Shown piece after piece: positions 12,386 through 25,347 of a stretch of 64,000 bases of DNA. Below the pieces are notes generated by a model that was not told where the DNA came from, did no database searches, and was given only the letters and a program-made list of their open reading frames with translations. The translations under genes and the position numbers were made by a program. The DNA comes from Ophioderma brevispina (taxonomy: Eukaryota > Echinodermata > Ophiuroidea > Amphilepidida > Ophiodermatidae), in assembly GCA_023653785.1 (NCBI GenBank), contig JAMKCH010078773.1:1-64000 (forward strand). The letters are read 5' to 3'. Within the stretch, counting starts at the first letter, position 1. Every line of letters starts with the position of its first letter.

Positions 12386-13452
12386 ACTCAACTTCAGAAT
12401 CACAGTATGCACTAGCTTTTTGAAACAAATCTTAATGGTGGCAATGTGAGATTTTAAGCAGGTGGCCCTAAATAAATCAAAAGCCCCTAATTATTGCACT
12501 GATGGTGAGCTTTCCTTAAACTAGAATTTCGGCGTTCTCGGCTTTCTAGTTTTCAGGTTTTGCTGGTTTAGTTTGGGACTGGTTGGGGCGGTGGGGGGGG
12601 GGGGGGTGGGGGGGGAGGAGGCTGGTAAAGTGTGTGTTGCCAGGTTCATGTTGCGGTGGTTGATGCTTCTGTTCAGAACCTTATCAGTCGCTCTGAGCCA
12701 TTTGTTAACCGGGGTTGGCTGGAATTTGTATGTGGAATTTCCCCGGGGGGTCCCCTCAAAAGAAAGGTTCTCCAGGTCTGGATATAGCTGGTGCACAGGG
12801 GTGGAAGAAAATTATTAATTAATTAAAATTATGAATACTGACCCGCGTATGCATGCCACACAAATGTGGCATTGTGGTAGAACATGATGAGGTCATGGAC
12901 TGTATACTTTTTGCTGCTTAATGAATATTAATGACTCTTTGCAATTTTCATAAATTGCAATTAAACACCAGTTCGGGGGGCCATCGTAAAAATGTTAAGA
13001 AAAAATGGGGTAATTTGGTACAATTAAAATAGTCTTTAAAACGTCAATCATAATGTAGTCCATATAGAAGGTGTTTTTATAAAGCATGCATTCTTCAGAA
13101 GGACTAATACAAATACAAAATACACTATATTTCTGCCACAGGAGTTCTAATCAAATACAGTATTTCCAGCATCCCAGTGAGGAGTAAAACAAAACTACAC
13201 CAGCATTTTTGAAGCGTGAACAGCTGCACAATGTATATAGATGTAAGCAATTTTAAGCAAACCAAGCAGAAAGTAACTTCTTGACCTGCAATTTGAATCC
13301 GCTGACAGAGCGCAAAATTAAAAGGTGGCACTTCAAGAGCATAACGACTCCCAATACTCCACATAGCCTGAGTCCTGTGCAAATGTGCACCCGACTACAC
13401 CCTATGCAGAGGTGTGGTATAGCCATCTTCCACTGACATTATGGGTACCATA

Positions 13453-13680
13453 TACTGTAAAAGTGGAAATTTTCGCGCTTCATTGAATTTTCGCGCTTTT
13501 CGCACACTTCTTCTGAGACTAGCGCGGCGAATTAAAAATGAAACCCGCGAAAATTTTTATTTTTGTGGTTGGTTCCTATGTAGAACAGCTAAAAAGAGCG
13601 ATTTCAAAAACAACAAAAATGTTTAAAACGCGAAACTCAAAAATTACACACCGACGAACAATTTAATCACTTTTACAGTA
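13453..13680. mobile_element. unit 2 copy of the palindromic TA-target MITE
   Basis: Counterpart of 6274-6486, with the same CTGTAAAAGTGG and CACTTTTACAG ends and TA flanks. It is slightly longer because of small insertions. Confidence 0.7.
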
Positions 13681-13899
13681 CTTCATCCCAATTAGAAAAC
13701 CCATGAGTATAGTGTTCTTGTCTGTGTTGTATGAGGGGTCATTGAACTGTGCATGGAGGGGGGGCTTGTGTTCAGTCAGTAGTTAGGGGGGGGGCCAACG
13801 GTCTTTGGGTTGGGCTTTAGTAGTCCCAAATTTGCTACCTCCACTTTTTTAAGGTGTAATAAATTGGTCTCTAACACGTGGACTAAGCTTGTGTTCGGA

Positions 13900-14296
13900 A
13901 GTTTAACGGTGTGATTTTGTGATTCCAGCACCTTCTGTTTTTTTATTCCATCGGGTTCAACTATAGATACCTGACGAAAACCCTTATAGAACCCCCCTTA
14001 ATTCGCTAAAATTTGAGTGTTTATGCCCAGATCTTTGGTGCGTTTGTTTGTGTGATGAGGAAATACTTTTTTTCCACGTCCCATAGCCACTGTACTGTAA
14101 TTCCCTGTCGCTTTTACGGGCAGATAAATACAAAATTGAGAATGTCTTACAGATGCAAACCGAATTTGCACGTAAGATATTGGTACCCATGGATTTCTAA
14201 GCGCTAACTGTCGGATGATTATAAAAAGTCTGTAGCCTATTTTTTAAGTTAATCGGTGGATCGAGGTTGATGGAGTGATCACGAAGCCCCTTTTAA
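13900..14296. mobile_element. unit 2 copy of the 344-bp TIR element
   Basis: Counterpart of 6682-7025 and relative of 43265-43605. It has grown to about 397 bp by many short insertions, and its terminal repeats are correspondingly less exact. Confidence 0.65.
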
Positions 14297-16579
14297 CATG
14301 TGGGGGAAAAAGTGTTTCCAGTTCACTTATTGTACAAGAATGACCGCACCAATTGCTTAGTGTAGTTTACATGGGGAAATGTTATTTCTTTACATTGGGG
14401 ATGGGGCACTTACAATTTGAAAGGGGTATATGGTATTTTTCAGTTGCCCAGTCTCTCCCCATTGCCAAACGGCTAAATTTAAAGGGGTGCAATGAATATT
14501 TGTTTGGGCATCCCATTATGGTAGCCATATGTAGTGAATGTAGTGATTTCTTCACAAGATTATTTCTAATGCTTGTAATTGGCTTACATGAAATGGTCCT
14601 TAAAGTGAAAACAGCGAGGCGATTTATTTTTACCTCTATTTCAAAAACAAGGCCGAAACCACATTATTTTGCTTCTCATAACGGCACTTGACAAAAATTT
14701 TGTGTTCAAAAAAAAAAAAATCTCAGCTTAATCCTGTTACATGGGGAATATTTTGATTATGTAAAAAGCTTTACCATCAGTGCAATAAATTATAATTTTT
14801 CACATTTTTACATGGGAATGGCCCGCCTGTATGTAAATCCTCTTGTTGCACACCCTTTAATTATGGGGACAAAAGTTGCAGTCGTATGCATGAGGATCAA
14901 TTAACCAAATTCTTTAATAGTCCTTTGTTTGTGGAAAAGTCATTTCATCCCCCAAATTCCAGACTTAAACCATTTTTTGCCAGGTTGGGTGTTTTCATCT
15001 TTGCAAGCATTTTTATGGGCAACACTATCATGCTGTATTGTGATTGTCCACCGTCTGTGTAGGGTCCAAGAGGAATGAGAGGAAAACTCCACTTGTTCGA
15101 CCCCTTGACATTACTTGTAATACCCCTAAAAACATGCTTATGTTAGTGTTAGATGACAGCTGTATGTTCTTCTGCAATCCATCCTCGTTTGATTTAACAC
15201 ACTTCATTTCAAATCAGGGCTCGTCGTCAGACAAATGTCAACAATAACAGGCTCATTCCTCGTTATTAAAGGCATGTTACCTTATCGATGCTCTGGTAGG
15301 TCCACCAATAAAATGCATGGACGACATCTACAAAATGGCCGCCTTCCATTGTGACTGTTCAATTTCACTTGGTGGGTAGACCTGCCGATACAGATTCCTT
15401 TTCAACAGGACGAGTTTTTGTTCAAAGAAGATAGATGTAATCTTGGATTTCTTTGTGTGGATGGTCCCGACCAGTTGTAGCTGAAAACATGGGTTTATTT
15501 TTTTGTAATGCATTCTCTCATCTGCTCTCGCCTAAATATGATAGTATTGTTGCATTTAAAAAAGGGTTGTAAAGGGTGTGATATTTAGACTAGACCAAAT
15601 TTCTATAATTGTTCCAGAGGTCTTATCCACAAATGGACTAACAATTTTGTAAATTAGTTGCTATACAATAGTATTTGTCTCAAAGAATCAAATTTGATAA
15701 TATTCATATCGTAAAGGGCGTATGGTCAAAGGAAGTCGATCATTTCTTTATATTTCCTTTCAAAATTTTGCATGGCTTTTTGTCACTGATGTCCTTCAAG
15801 GCCAATGTAAGTTGCTATGATTATATTTGACATGACTGCTTCATCACAAAGATGCATTTTATGAAGCGTTATCTGAGGAAAATGTATTTCGTCCGCTCTG
15901 AAAATTTTAGTTGTTGGGGGCCCATTCTTTTGACCATATCTTGTTTTGGTACATTTTGCATATCGCCGTCTTCTAAGCCAATTATACTCAACGCTTTGCT
16001 TCTGTGCCAGTGGTTCAATGTGCTCATCTTTCGGTTTTCTTCTAATCCGGCTCATGTGCAATTGTTCGTATAGGCCGTTTGCCATAGCCTCAGATCTACA
16101 TAGGCGTATGTTGTGTTTTGACATCATCTTACAAAAAAATACGACCCATAATCAATCTGATCTGATTGGCATCATTACCGGACACAGACTGAGGGTAGGC
16201 CACTCTGAGTGGTCCAAAGTCAAAATAGTGCTGTCTATATCTTGGTGTCACCATCCAGAATATAGCTCACACCCTAAAACAATTCATGGGAAACTTGAAT
16301 TTTTTTCGATTTCTCGCTGGAAAGAGCTTTTAATGCTCATTGTCATAGATGATCCTCCCCTAGCCTCTTTTAACCTTTCTGTTACTTTATATATAAACTC
16401 TGTTGTCTTATTTGTGAAATGCATTAATGGGATTGGTCAAAAAACGCTCCTTAGGTGAATTCTAAGAGGGTAGCAGTAGAGTAAGCGCTGCCTGAACGAA
16501 AGTACTGGCAATAGACATATTCAGTGCATAATGGGTGGGGTGCGCTGATGAAATCTTTGGTCGGTATTGTGACCGGAAG

Positions 16580-16811
16580 GGAGGTCCTAACTTTAGACCC
16601 TGGGTTTTAACCAGGTTATTCCTGTGTGATAGTGGAGACCTTTTTCCTTTTCATTCAAAAATACTGTGAAAAGTAAAGGGTGAGAAAATGGCCATCCAGA
16701 GGAATTTTCTCACCTGTTGCACACATTGAAATTTTAGAGTTATTTGAAAGGAAAAAAGGTCTCCTCATGTAGACTAACCCTGGTTTAAACCCGGGTCTAA
16801 GTTAGACTCCC
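16580..16811. mobile_element. unit 2 copy of the palindromic MITE, without poly-C
   Basis: Counterpart of 9475-9773. The loop at the centre of symmetry (about 16690-16700) is a short mixed sequence between 'gtgagaaaat' and 'attttctcac', whereas unit 1 has a long C tract there. Confidence 0.7.
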
Positions 16812-17717
16812 TTTCCAAGACCACCTTGGAAATTAGTCAGGAATGTGTCACAGCAGTACTGACTAAACCACAACCCTACCAATCCAACACTTGCGAATGG
16901 AGTGTGTGTAGTGTTTTCACCCCGCATTTCAGCGGGCGGAATTATAGGATGTTGGGTTCTTGTTTTAAATATGGTGGCATTTGTTCAAGTTGAAATAAAC
17001 AGAAAATTATTGACAATCGCTAATGCTCTATCAACCATTTGGTTGAAATGTCATTCTCGATGAAGAATCTCAAAAAAAGAGATAGGGGGCTCTCGCGCAA
17101 TCTAGGTCCCTTCTAACTGAGTTTCCTCCACTTTTAAATAGTGTTATTGTGTCTCGCCAACCTGAAGAAGACGTCCTTGAACATGGCAAGGTAACACTGT
17201 TGGTGTTCTTTGACAACATGGCGGCCATTCACCCAAAAATTAATTTTTTTGTTTGAGGGTTTGACCATTATATACCTACCATGGCCCAAGTGTCTGTGGA
17301 TAGACACATTGCCAAATTTTGGACCCCTAAGTGTATAAGCCATATTTTTCCACAGTCAGAAATGTTTGTGATTGTTTATTTGTAAAAAAAGTGCAAATGC
17401 CAATTTTTTCAGAATTTGTTATTACCATTGTTTGAACTCATTTACATTGACATTTTGGCGTGTCGTAATAAATTATTGCTGCTTGCCCATGTTGCTTTGG
17501 GCAAAATTCATGCAAAACAAAACCGTGAAATAACCACTTTCCAAAGTGGACGTTTTGCATGCTCATGAAATTAAAAATGGTGGCAGAAAATGTAGGGTCT
17601 ATATAGTCAGGCGGAACACAGCTACTGTAAAAGAAGCAAACATACTTTTTGAAATTGTTTTAAGTTTGAAAATACTTGCCCAAAAATGACCACTTCTATG
17701 GTAAACAGTATACCTTA

Positions 17718-18890
17718 ATGCACTTGTCAAGTTCAATCCCGGCCCTTGGGGGTCCCTGGACTAGCGGGGACTTATCCGGGACTAGCCAGGCCTGTACAAA
17801 AAAGCTATTGCCCCACAAGCGGGATTTTAGCCGGGACTTGGCCGGGAATGTACATTAGCTTGTCCACCCCCTGCCGGGATCAATCAGATGATAGCTGGGA
17901 CTTAAGGCGGGAGGTACAAAAAATTTTACCGCTCCGCCGGGACATACACAGGGACTTTAACGCTGTGTCACACCAAATAAACATATAACGACATTGTTTG
18001 TCTCCTATTTCCTGCTGTTACTTTTCCTTCCTCCCGTTCTTCTCTTCCCCATGTACCTCTGTTCTCTCTCTTCTCTTCTCCTTGCTAGGCTGTGACGTCT
18101 TACAAGCTCCCCCTTGGCCACCAACGGATAAAATCTTCTGATTTACTGTCCATTTCACACAGAGAAAATCAGATAAGGTGACAGCTGAGAAAGAGGAAAT
18201 TAAAGAGAGGGAACTCAAGAGGTGGGATAAGAGGAACAGAAATGGGAGCTGGAAGTGCCAAGTGCGAGAAGAGGGAAAATAAAAAACGGTGGGCGCGGGG
18301 AAGCGAGGCGCAAGACGGAGGTGGCGGGCAGGCGGATTTAAGGAAAAAGAATAAGGGCATATCCGGCTAGGGGGGCAATATAATCTGAGGGGGGAAAAAA
18401 AAACGATATCCTTGTTATCACATATTTTATAAGCTAGCCATTGCAGTCCGATTCGCTTCCATGTCGTGAAGGTCAGCTATACATAGCACACAAACGCACG
18501 TGTGGTGAAATTCGGCCTCCGGTTCTAACACTCTCCGCGATCCAAAAATGTAGGTGATTTTATATAGCTAGACCTGTGTGTCGCATAGCTGGGGGGACCG
18601 CGAGCCATAGTTGGTCAGAGTTTTACAAATCAGTCCCCCCCCCGTTCCTTCCCCGTCCCCGCCCCATTGCCCTAGAATATACGGTGATGGTCACACCCAA
18701 AAGCCCGGCTAGTAGGGGGCGGGACATAGCGGGGGATTTCAAAAAATGTAAGCCCGCCTACCCGGATTTCGTGCTACTTTAGCGGGACCAAGGCGGGGGT
18801 GTCACACAGCAAAATGTACATTCCGGGCTAAGTGCCCCCGCTAGCCCGGGACCCTCCCCAGGGCCGGGATTTGGAATTGACAAGTGGCAT
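17718..18890. mobile_element. unit 2 copy of the GC-rich TIR element with replaced middle
   Basis: The ends match those of 10654-11387. The middle, about 17975-18420, is a ~440-bp segment where unit 1 has only about 50 bp of different sequence. The first part is pyrimidine-rich (18000-18090), the second purine-rich (18180-18280). No long frame and no clear end structure. Confidence 0.6.
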
Positions 18891-20129
18891 AGAACTGGTT
18901 TTTGAAATAAAGGAATGATAATAGTTTGTAATTTTGTCGGACATTGAATAGGGTAGTCAAAATAAAAGAAGTAATAGAACCACTAAGTAAAACAGTTCTG
19001 AGAATAAGCGATCCGCAATAGCTAGACATCATATGTCCTTTTTGTCAAATTGAAAGGTATATAGTCTAACCATTAGAACTTAAGTAAAAACACAAATATT
19101 GAATCTTCTGCAATTGTTTAGGGAACGGTACAGGAAAACCAAAATAAACTTGTTTAATTTCATTAAATAATCTTAGCAGTCCTATCACACTGGTATCCTG
19201 AGGGATAGTTTTCAGACTGGGGTCTTGGGTAAACCGTTGGGGATGGCAATTTCAACATGGAAATTGCAGAGGTCTTGGTAGGGGTTTTGCAACTGTTAAC
19301 CAGGACCCCCGTCAGATGGACTTGTAAGGGGGGTCTCCTAAAAATGAGTCATTGTAGGCCATGTTTTACCAGTTCTCTCACCATTGTAATGCCCAGCCTA
19401 AGCATTCCAGGCCATACCCTGCCAGTAATAAATGCAATTTTGTAATTGTATTGCATGAAACCTGATTTTTTCGTCTTTTCTTTTCTTCAAAATGTAAACA
19501 AATTCACCCCCAATTTTGTTTGAAGTTGTTTATCACTGGTTGTGGAAACTGTTGTAGTAATGGACCCTGCAAGGGACTACGCTGAAAAATACAAGTGTTT
19601 TAAAACATTTGGTTTTGTCCAAGTATTATATTCCAATACTTTGTGTCTGAGCACAGTTGATAAACAGCAATAATGATTTTGATGTAGCTTTAAGGGCTTG
19701 GGATTAGTAATTTTTTGGTTAGGTAGCATGCCCGTACCTGGGTCGGGTGGGGACCGTGGGGTGAGTTGGGTTATGCACCTCAAATTACCAAAATATTCAC
19801 TATACTCTGCCAGCTCTGAAGTACGACGTAGCGACGCGGGCGTATACAACTGTAACCGACTTTAGCACTTGCGTAGGCAATGCACAAGCACACTGCAACT
19901 AAAAGGTGCCACTGGGTATACGCGTTGCATCCCCAGTCATACTTCAGAATAGACAAGTATGCACTATGTTTTTGAAAACAAATATTCTTAATGGGTGTGT
20001 AATGTGAGATTTTAGCAGGTGTCCCTAATCAATCAAAAGCCCTAATTATTGCACTGATGTGAAGCTTTCCTTACAACTAGAATTTCGCGGTTCTCGGGAT
20101 TTCTAAGTTTCAGGTTTTGCTGGTTAGTT

Positions 20130-20390
20130 GGGGACTGGTTGGGGCGGGAGGGGGGGGGGGGGGGGGGGGGGGGGTGGGGGGGGTGGGTTCTTTTTTTTGT
20201 TTTGTTTTTATATGTTTTTTTTTTTTTTTCTTTTTTTTTTTCTTGTTTGTGTTTTTTTTATCCTTTTACTTTTTTGTTTTTTGTTGTTTCTTTGTCTTTT
20301 TGTTTTTTTTATTTTTGTTTTTTTTTTTTTTTTTTTAAAAAACATTTTTATTTTTTTTTTTTATTTTTTTTTTTTTTCTTCTCTTTTCCC
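20130..20390 (+). repeat. poly-G then poly-T low-complexity tract
   Basis: About 20150-20187 is almost only G, then about 20190-20390 is almost only T with few interruptions. Unit 1 has a shorter G-rich tract at 12590-12620 and no T tract. Frames here code only G or F runs. Confidence 0.8.
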
Positions 20391-20438
20391 ATTGATGGTT
20401 GCCAGTGGGTTCATTTTGCGGTGGTGTGATGCTTCTGT

Positions 20439-20750
20439 TCAGAACCTTATCCAGTCGGCTCTTATCCATTTGTTGATGAGGTTGGCTGGAATTTTGTATG
20501 TTAATTGAAGAGCGGTTTTCCCTGCACGTTGTTTGATGTTGTGATTGATGTCAAATATATTAAATTGTAAATTCCGAGTCCGTGGCTGCATATTCAGGGC
20601 GACTTGCAATTTTTTTAGGTTGACTGTTGAATGGAATAAGTTGGATGCATCTATCTTAAATTCTAGCTTCCAATCATTACAATCACGATAGTAAGAGATT
20701 GTTTGTACGAGTGTGAAAAGGTGCTTGGGTCCAGGAACAAAGATCAACAA
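20439..20750 (-). CDS. weak candidate coding fragment, unknown
   Basis: A minus-strand frame of about 100 codons with plausible amphipathic composition, for example LKKLQVALNMQPRTRNLQFN followed by a basic KQRAGK segment and INKWIR. Its downstream end crosses the right edge of the duplication, and the same end reappears truncated in unit 1 (minus frame through 12640-12735, reading NKWLRATDKVLNRS). An overlapping plus-strand frame at about 20680-20850 is also fairly protein-like, so one of the two is a shadow. I do not recognise a family. It may be an exon or an old transposon frame. Confidence 0.2.
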   Translation of the reverse strand: MLIFVPGPKHLFTLVQTISYYRDCNDWKLEFKIDASNLFHSTVNLKKLQVALNMQPRTRNLQFNIFDINHNIKQRAGKTALQLTYKIPANLINKWIRADWIRF

Positions 20751-21119
20751 AGTGTGCAGGAAGAAAAGCCTGGTGCAAGTAAAAAGAAGGTTCGTGTGGG
20801 CTCGCTAGCGGAGTGGGAGTGGCTTCAGGCGACTCCGGAAATCTCCAGTGACTAAGCTGAACCCAGTAAAGCTTGTAGGGGTGTTTCCAGTTGCAGATGA
20901 CACTTAGAAAAATCTGTGCTGGTAAGAGAATTCTAACCTGTACAGTGGTGCTTTTGTAGCTGTTGGTGGTAGCCCCTAGTTTGCTTTGTCTATTATTTAC
21001 ACACATGCAAGAGTTGTAAGGTGCCACGGAATGGATGTCCAGAATTGAATTGAAGCTGTAGTTTTCTTGACACTGCTTGGAAATATGACGCCAGGGGTTT
21101 ACAATAATGCAATTTCATT

Positions 21120-22100
21120 CGCGAACCATTCCTTTTCGTTTTGTTTATTTATATTTATTCTTTGTTTTTATTTTGATTTTTAATTTATAGTATATATTTT
21201 TATTCATTTATTGTTATTTTGTTTTTATGTAATTGCATATATTTTCATTTCTATTTATTATTTAGTTTTTTATTTTACCTATTTAGTCTTCTTTAATTTG
21301 GGTTATTTTCAAGTTTTTTATTGTAACGATTTACTTTAAATAAAATAATTATGTTGATTTATTTCCTATTATATTTTTCATTTTGATTTTTTAGTTATAA
21401 TGTATATTATCCATTTTTCAACATTTTTTGGTTTTTAAAATTGTATTTTGTGTTTAATTATTGCTTTGTTTATTTTACTTTATTTAGTCCCTTTATTTTG
21501 TTTAGTGTTAATATTAATTAATTTTTTTTTTTTTTCATTTTAAAAACGATTATATTTTAATATTATTTTTTGTGTATAACGCGGTCTTTGATTTTATTAA
21601 TTTTTAAAATCCTTTTTAGTATCCTCCTTCACATCCGATTATCCTTCCTCGGTCCTCGATCCTCTCTCCGTCCCGTTTATTATTTTTATTTCTATCATTT
21701 TGGGCTTTTATTTTTTTATTATTGTGTTGTTTGGCTTTTATCCATTCTTATTTGTACTGATTTTAAAAATTTATTTGGTTCCATTTATTTTATTCATTTT
21801 AATATTTTTGTTATTTTGTTTATTTGTTTTAATACAAATAACTATCTGTTATTATGTTTTATTTTTTCTTTTATTTTAATCATTTATTTTACTGATCTTC
21901 TAAGACTAGTGTCACGATTTTATTTGGTTTTTATTTTTAAATTATTTGTTTATTATTTTCTCATCTTTTTAGTTTTATTTTTTGTTTTATTTTTGTATTT
22001 CCCTAATTTGTACTGATTTTTTCTTGATTTCATTCACTTTGTATTTATTAATTTTGTATTTGGTGGTGTAATTTCGTTTTTTATGCTTTAGCCTATATGT
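21120..22100 (+). repeat. T-rich low-complexity region, ~1 kb
   Basis: Built from 'tttattttt' and 'tttgttt' words with hardly any C or G. Frames across it (for example 21570-22016) are rich in F, L, I and Y only because of base composition. It is followed by A-rich stretches (22120-22220 and 22920-23200). Confidence 0.75.
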
Positions 22101-24727
22101 ATGACTTTTGTGATGTCATGTGCGAAAAAAAATTGTTACCAAAAAACCCAAACATTAAACAATTCTAAAAAATAAATTAAAGAAATACACCCCCCCCAAA
22201 AAAACAAAAAACCGAAATTGTGATTCGATACCCAGACCAACGTCCTATCTTAACGAATCAATATCTTAATGCAACAATTGACATTTCTGCAGAGCCAAGC
22301 GAGGTAAGCCAAACGCAGAGAAGCTGCCAAAACATTTCAGGCGCCACTAGTGTTTAACGTTTCGCTAGGTTACCGCAACGCATTCTGGGTATTTTCAATT
22401 AAACAGTATGTCTCCGGGGTATTACTATTACTTACTACTACTTCGATCTTCAGAGAAAGAGGTAATGCGAGAATACAAAATTTAAAATTTATCATCTCTG
22501 CAAAAATATTTCCTACAAACACGAACATACTATGCTCTCATCTAACAAAAATATTTCAGCAAAAAAAAAAAAAACATGAACATAGGCCTATATGATCATG
22601 GGGGAAAATGACACAACACAAAATTAATATTCGTCCTTTAGATGCCGTCCTTCGGGCACTGCAAACAGGGATTATTGGGTAATTCGTCAAAAAGCTCTCC
22701 AGGTAACCCCCCCCTGCTATTTAGCTTGACACGCCATAGCCCGGACGAAACGACACAACCAATATCTACCATGGAGTGTCCTAGTCAGAGCACCCTTGGA
22801 CTGCCCGCCCGCTATTACCGACAAGGACTGTACCCAACTACGCTACCTACCCTACGTTACAATTGCCCGAGGTGGAATCAAACCATCACCATGTCCTTTT
22901 TTTTGGCAGCAATATTTATTTTCACCACTACACTTTACACATAGCGATTTTTAAACAAAATCTGCGTCTCTAGAAAGCGAATTTTCCGATACAAAAATCT
23001 TTAAAGGCAGGTGATAGCTGATCTCGCACATACTTCAAAATCCAGTAAACAAACCCAACAAACTTTCCATTTAACTGAAAACAAACAAATTTTACAAAAA
23101 CAACCTGTTTTTTTAACCCAAAAAAACTATTCTATGTGCTAAATTAGTAAATTATAATTAAATAATTACAACAAAACAAAACAAACGACAATTTCAGGGG
23201 GTCAACCCACCAGCATGACATAAATTTGCACGTACCATTTTCATTCACATTTCATTCAATCATTCAAACACCAATTCATCACCGGCCGAGATTGTCCGAC
23301 ATTTACGGAGATCCCGAAGCAAAAAACAGCCCCCCAAAATGCCCGAGTAAAAGTAATAATACTGTCGCTAAAACCGCGACCGATAATATTGAAAATATGA
23401 TTTCCCCAGCCATTGGCAAAGTCAGTTTTCACCCATTGTTTAGTTTGTAACCCTTTGAAGTGCACTGTTATTGTTATTGAAAATTGAAGAGAATGGGCTC
23501 TCAAGTCTGGACTTCACAATGTGTAAATGATTTATAAATAGCCCTATGGAGTATAAATCAGAGATAATCAATATTTTGACTACCTAGGGTTAAATTATCA
23601 TAACCAATCTAAATTAAAGACATTACCCAAAGTATGAGTAAAAGTGAGTTTACTTATGAATTTAACCCGAGCTGGTGAATTAGCAGAATTCTGAAGGAAA
23701 TGGAACAAGTGTATAAAAAATGTTACAAATATAATGCAAAGTTTTTTGTTAGTTGAATTGTGAGTTTGATCAAAGAAAGAGGAGCAAGGGTTTGCCATAT
23801 CAGACATTAGGCCTGATTTCTCTAAGTTAACACTAATGGTACCAAACTAATACAACATACTATTGCTCTGAAAAGAGAAAATGCACTAAGTCCCACGTGA
23901 TGCGATTACATCATCATCATCGATCACGCATACGGGCAGAAAATTCCTGGCCAGGCCAGGCTCGTAGAAGTGGTGTACCATAGGCGGCTGTGGGAGGAGA
24001 GGGAAGGGGCCCCGGGATTGACCCCCCCACCAAACCTCCAACCCTTCTTTTGCCTTCCTCCTTTTATTCCTTCCCTTTTCCCAGGACTTAGGCTAAAAAC
24101 AGTGAGGGGGTTAGGGTTAAAACTTTGAAATAAAAATCTAAATCTTGCAGGGTTGTGGGGTAATTCATATTAATAAATAGTGCCCATAAACTTGCCAAAA
24201 ACATTAGATGCTGACATTGGGCACATCATATTTTCCCCTAAAAAAACAATTATGTACATTGAGTTGAAATCAATCAAAATGGCACTTTAATATTAATCCA
24301 ACATTTCTTACTCTTTATCAAATCTTGTAGGCCTATACAATAGGATAATTCACACCCATAAACTCGGTCCATAAACCCAGCTGAAACCCATCTAAATCCC
24401 TGATCAGTTACCTGTAAATTCCAACCTTTGACTGGGCAATGTATTATTATCAAAGTCTTATGTGATCAGAATCCCTATAAGTCAATTTTGTGCCAAAGGC
24501 ACAGATCAGATTATTTCCATCCATTATTAGCTTGGTATAAATATTTTGGGACAAAGTAAAGTTATTGAAACAGGTCCGTATGCAGGGTTTATTTTGGGAG
24601 TTGTGTGCAGGATGCAGATACTGGAAAAAGTGCACTTCTGTGTGCTGTGTGTGCTTGTGTGACTAAGCATGTGTCTGAGGAGGATGTGCCCCCTAATAGT
24701 TAGAGTTTCCCCCAAATCGGCCTCTAA
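22101..24727. other. no gene seen
   Basis: A-rich and unique DNA. 22640-22910 is higher in GC and is open on the plus strand for 100 codons, but its composition (P, T, S and R from C-rich DNA) and lack of splice sites argue against a gene. 23990-24060 is a purine- then C-rich patch. No transposon ends identified. Confidence 0.5.
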
Positions 24728-24940
24728 ATTTAAAGGTACATTTCATGAATTCTGTCTTTGTGTTATGAGCAGTTGCTTGTTTTTCATGGTCCCTTAGGCC
24801 ACTGTGCTGTAATTTCTGTCTGTTTACAGACAGAAAATACAAAATTGTGAATTTCTTACATACACGACCAAATTTCCACTTAAGATTAGGTACACATGGA
24901 TAACAAAGGCTAATGGTTGATGGTTTAGTCTCCCTTTTAT
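24728..24940. mobile_element. partial, diverged copy of the 344-bp TIR family
   Basis: From 'tttaaaggtacatttcatga' through 'ggtacacatggataac' the sequence follows the inverse of 43265-43605. The far end is eroded and no closing inverted end is visible. Confidence 0.6.
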
Positions 24941-25347
24941 ATGCATTAGTGCATAGTTTCAAATTCATGGTTATCATTATGGCATCATTTATATAGCATA
25001 ATCAAGCAGATCTTTTTATGGTGATTTTAGGGTGCATCCTTTTGTCCTCTTTTTGAAAAAGACATGCACTCAGGTTACGGCGGATGTTGATGTTGATTTG
25101 AATTCACCGTTGCTGTTAGGTTGGCATGTCCTTCCCCCCCCTGGTCCAAGATAGCAGACAGTTTAATACAATGCATAGCAGACCTGTGTATAACCCGAAC
25201 TATTGTCAGAATACCTTATTCAAGGATCGTTATCATGATTATCGGAAGAAGTTGTTCTGAAGTGGGAAGTAATTCAGGTACAAGCTTTTTTCCTGTGTCC
25301 ATTCCTCATTTTTGGGTATTGCAAAACTGGAGTAGAGATACAGAATG

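Larger units (their letters stand above)
5591..12735 (+). repeat. segmental duplication, unit 1 (~7.15 kb)
   Basis: This unit is repeated head to tail as 12741-20501. Anchors: 'ctggatatgctggtgcac' near 5624 matches near 12777; 'gttgggtgttttcatctttg' near 7634 matches near 14983; 'atgcatggacgacatctac' near 7950 matches near 15312; the right end 'ggctggaatttgtatgt' (to 12735) matches 'ggctggaattttgtatgt' (to about 20501). The copies are colinear throughout and differ by many one- to five-base indels and a few larger blocks. All elements inside unit 1 recur in unit 2. It could be a recent genomic duplication or two haplotypes or reads laid end to end by an assembler. Confidence 0.85.
12741..20501 (+). 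repeat. segmental duplication, unit 2 (~7.76 kb)
   Basis: Head-to-tail copy of 5591-12735. It is longer because of scattered small insertions and a ~440-bp replacement at about 17975-18420. The junction between units (about 12736-12741) has no obvious microhomology: the right edge 'ggctggaatttgtatgt' runs straight into the left edge 'tccccggggggtcccc'. The right boundary at about 20501 leads into sequence absent from unit 1. Insertions often fall in or beside homopolymers, which is a pattern expected of uncorrected long reads. Confidence 0.85.

Noticed and set aside
15946..16458. 170-codon plus frame, the longest outside biased DNA
   Set aside because: It is in the indel-rich unit 2; the matching part of unit 1 has the frame broken, and an equally long minus frame overlaps it.
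21570..22016. 148-codon plus frame rich in F, L, I, Y resembling a membrane protein
   Set aside because: It lies within a T-rich low-complexity region; the composition follows from base content and neighbouring frames look alike.
22831..22884. Minus-strand words like tRNA A box (tagcgtagttgggta) and B box (ggtttgattcc)
   Set aside because: The B-like box lies upstream of the A-like box and no cloverleaf can be drawn, so neither a tRNA nor a tRNA-derived SINE is supported.
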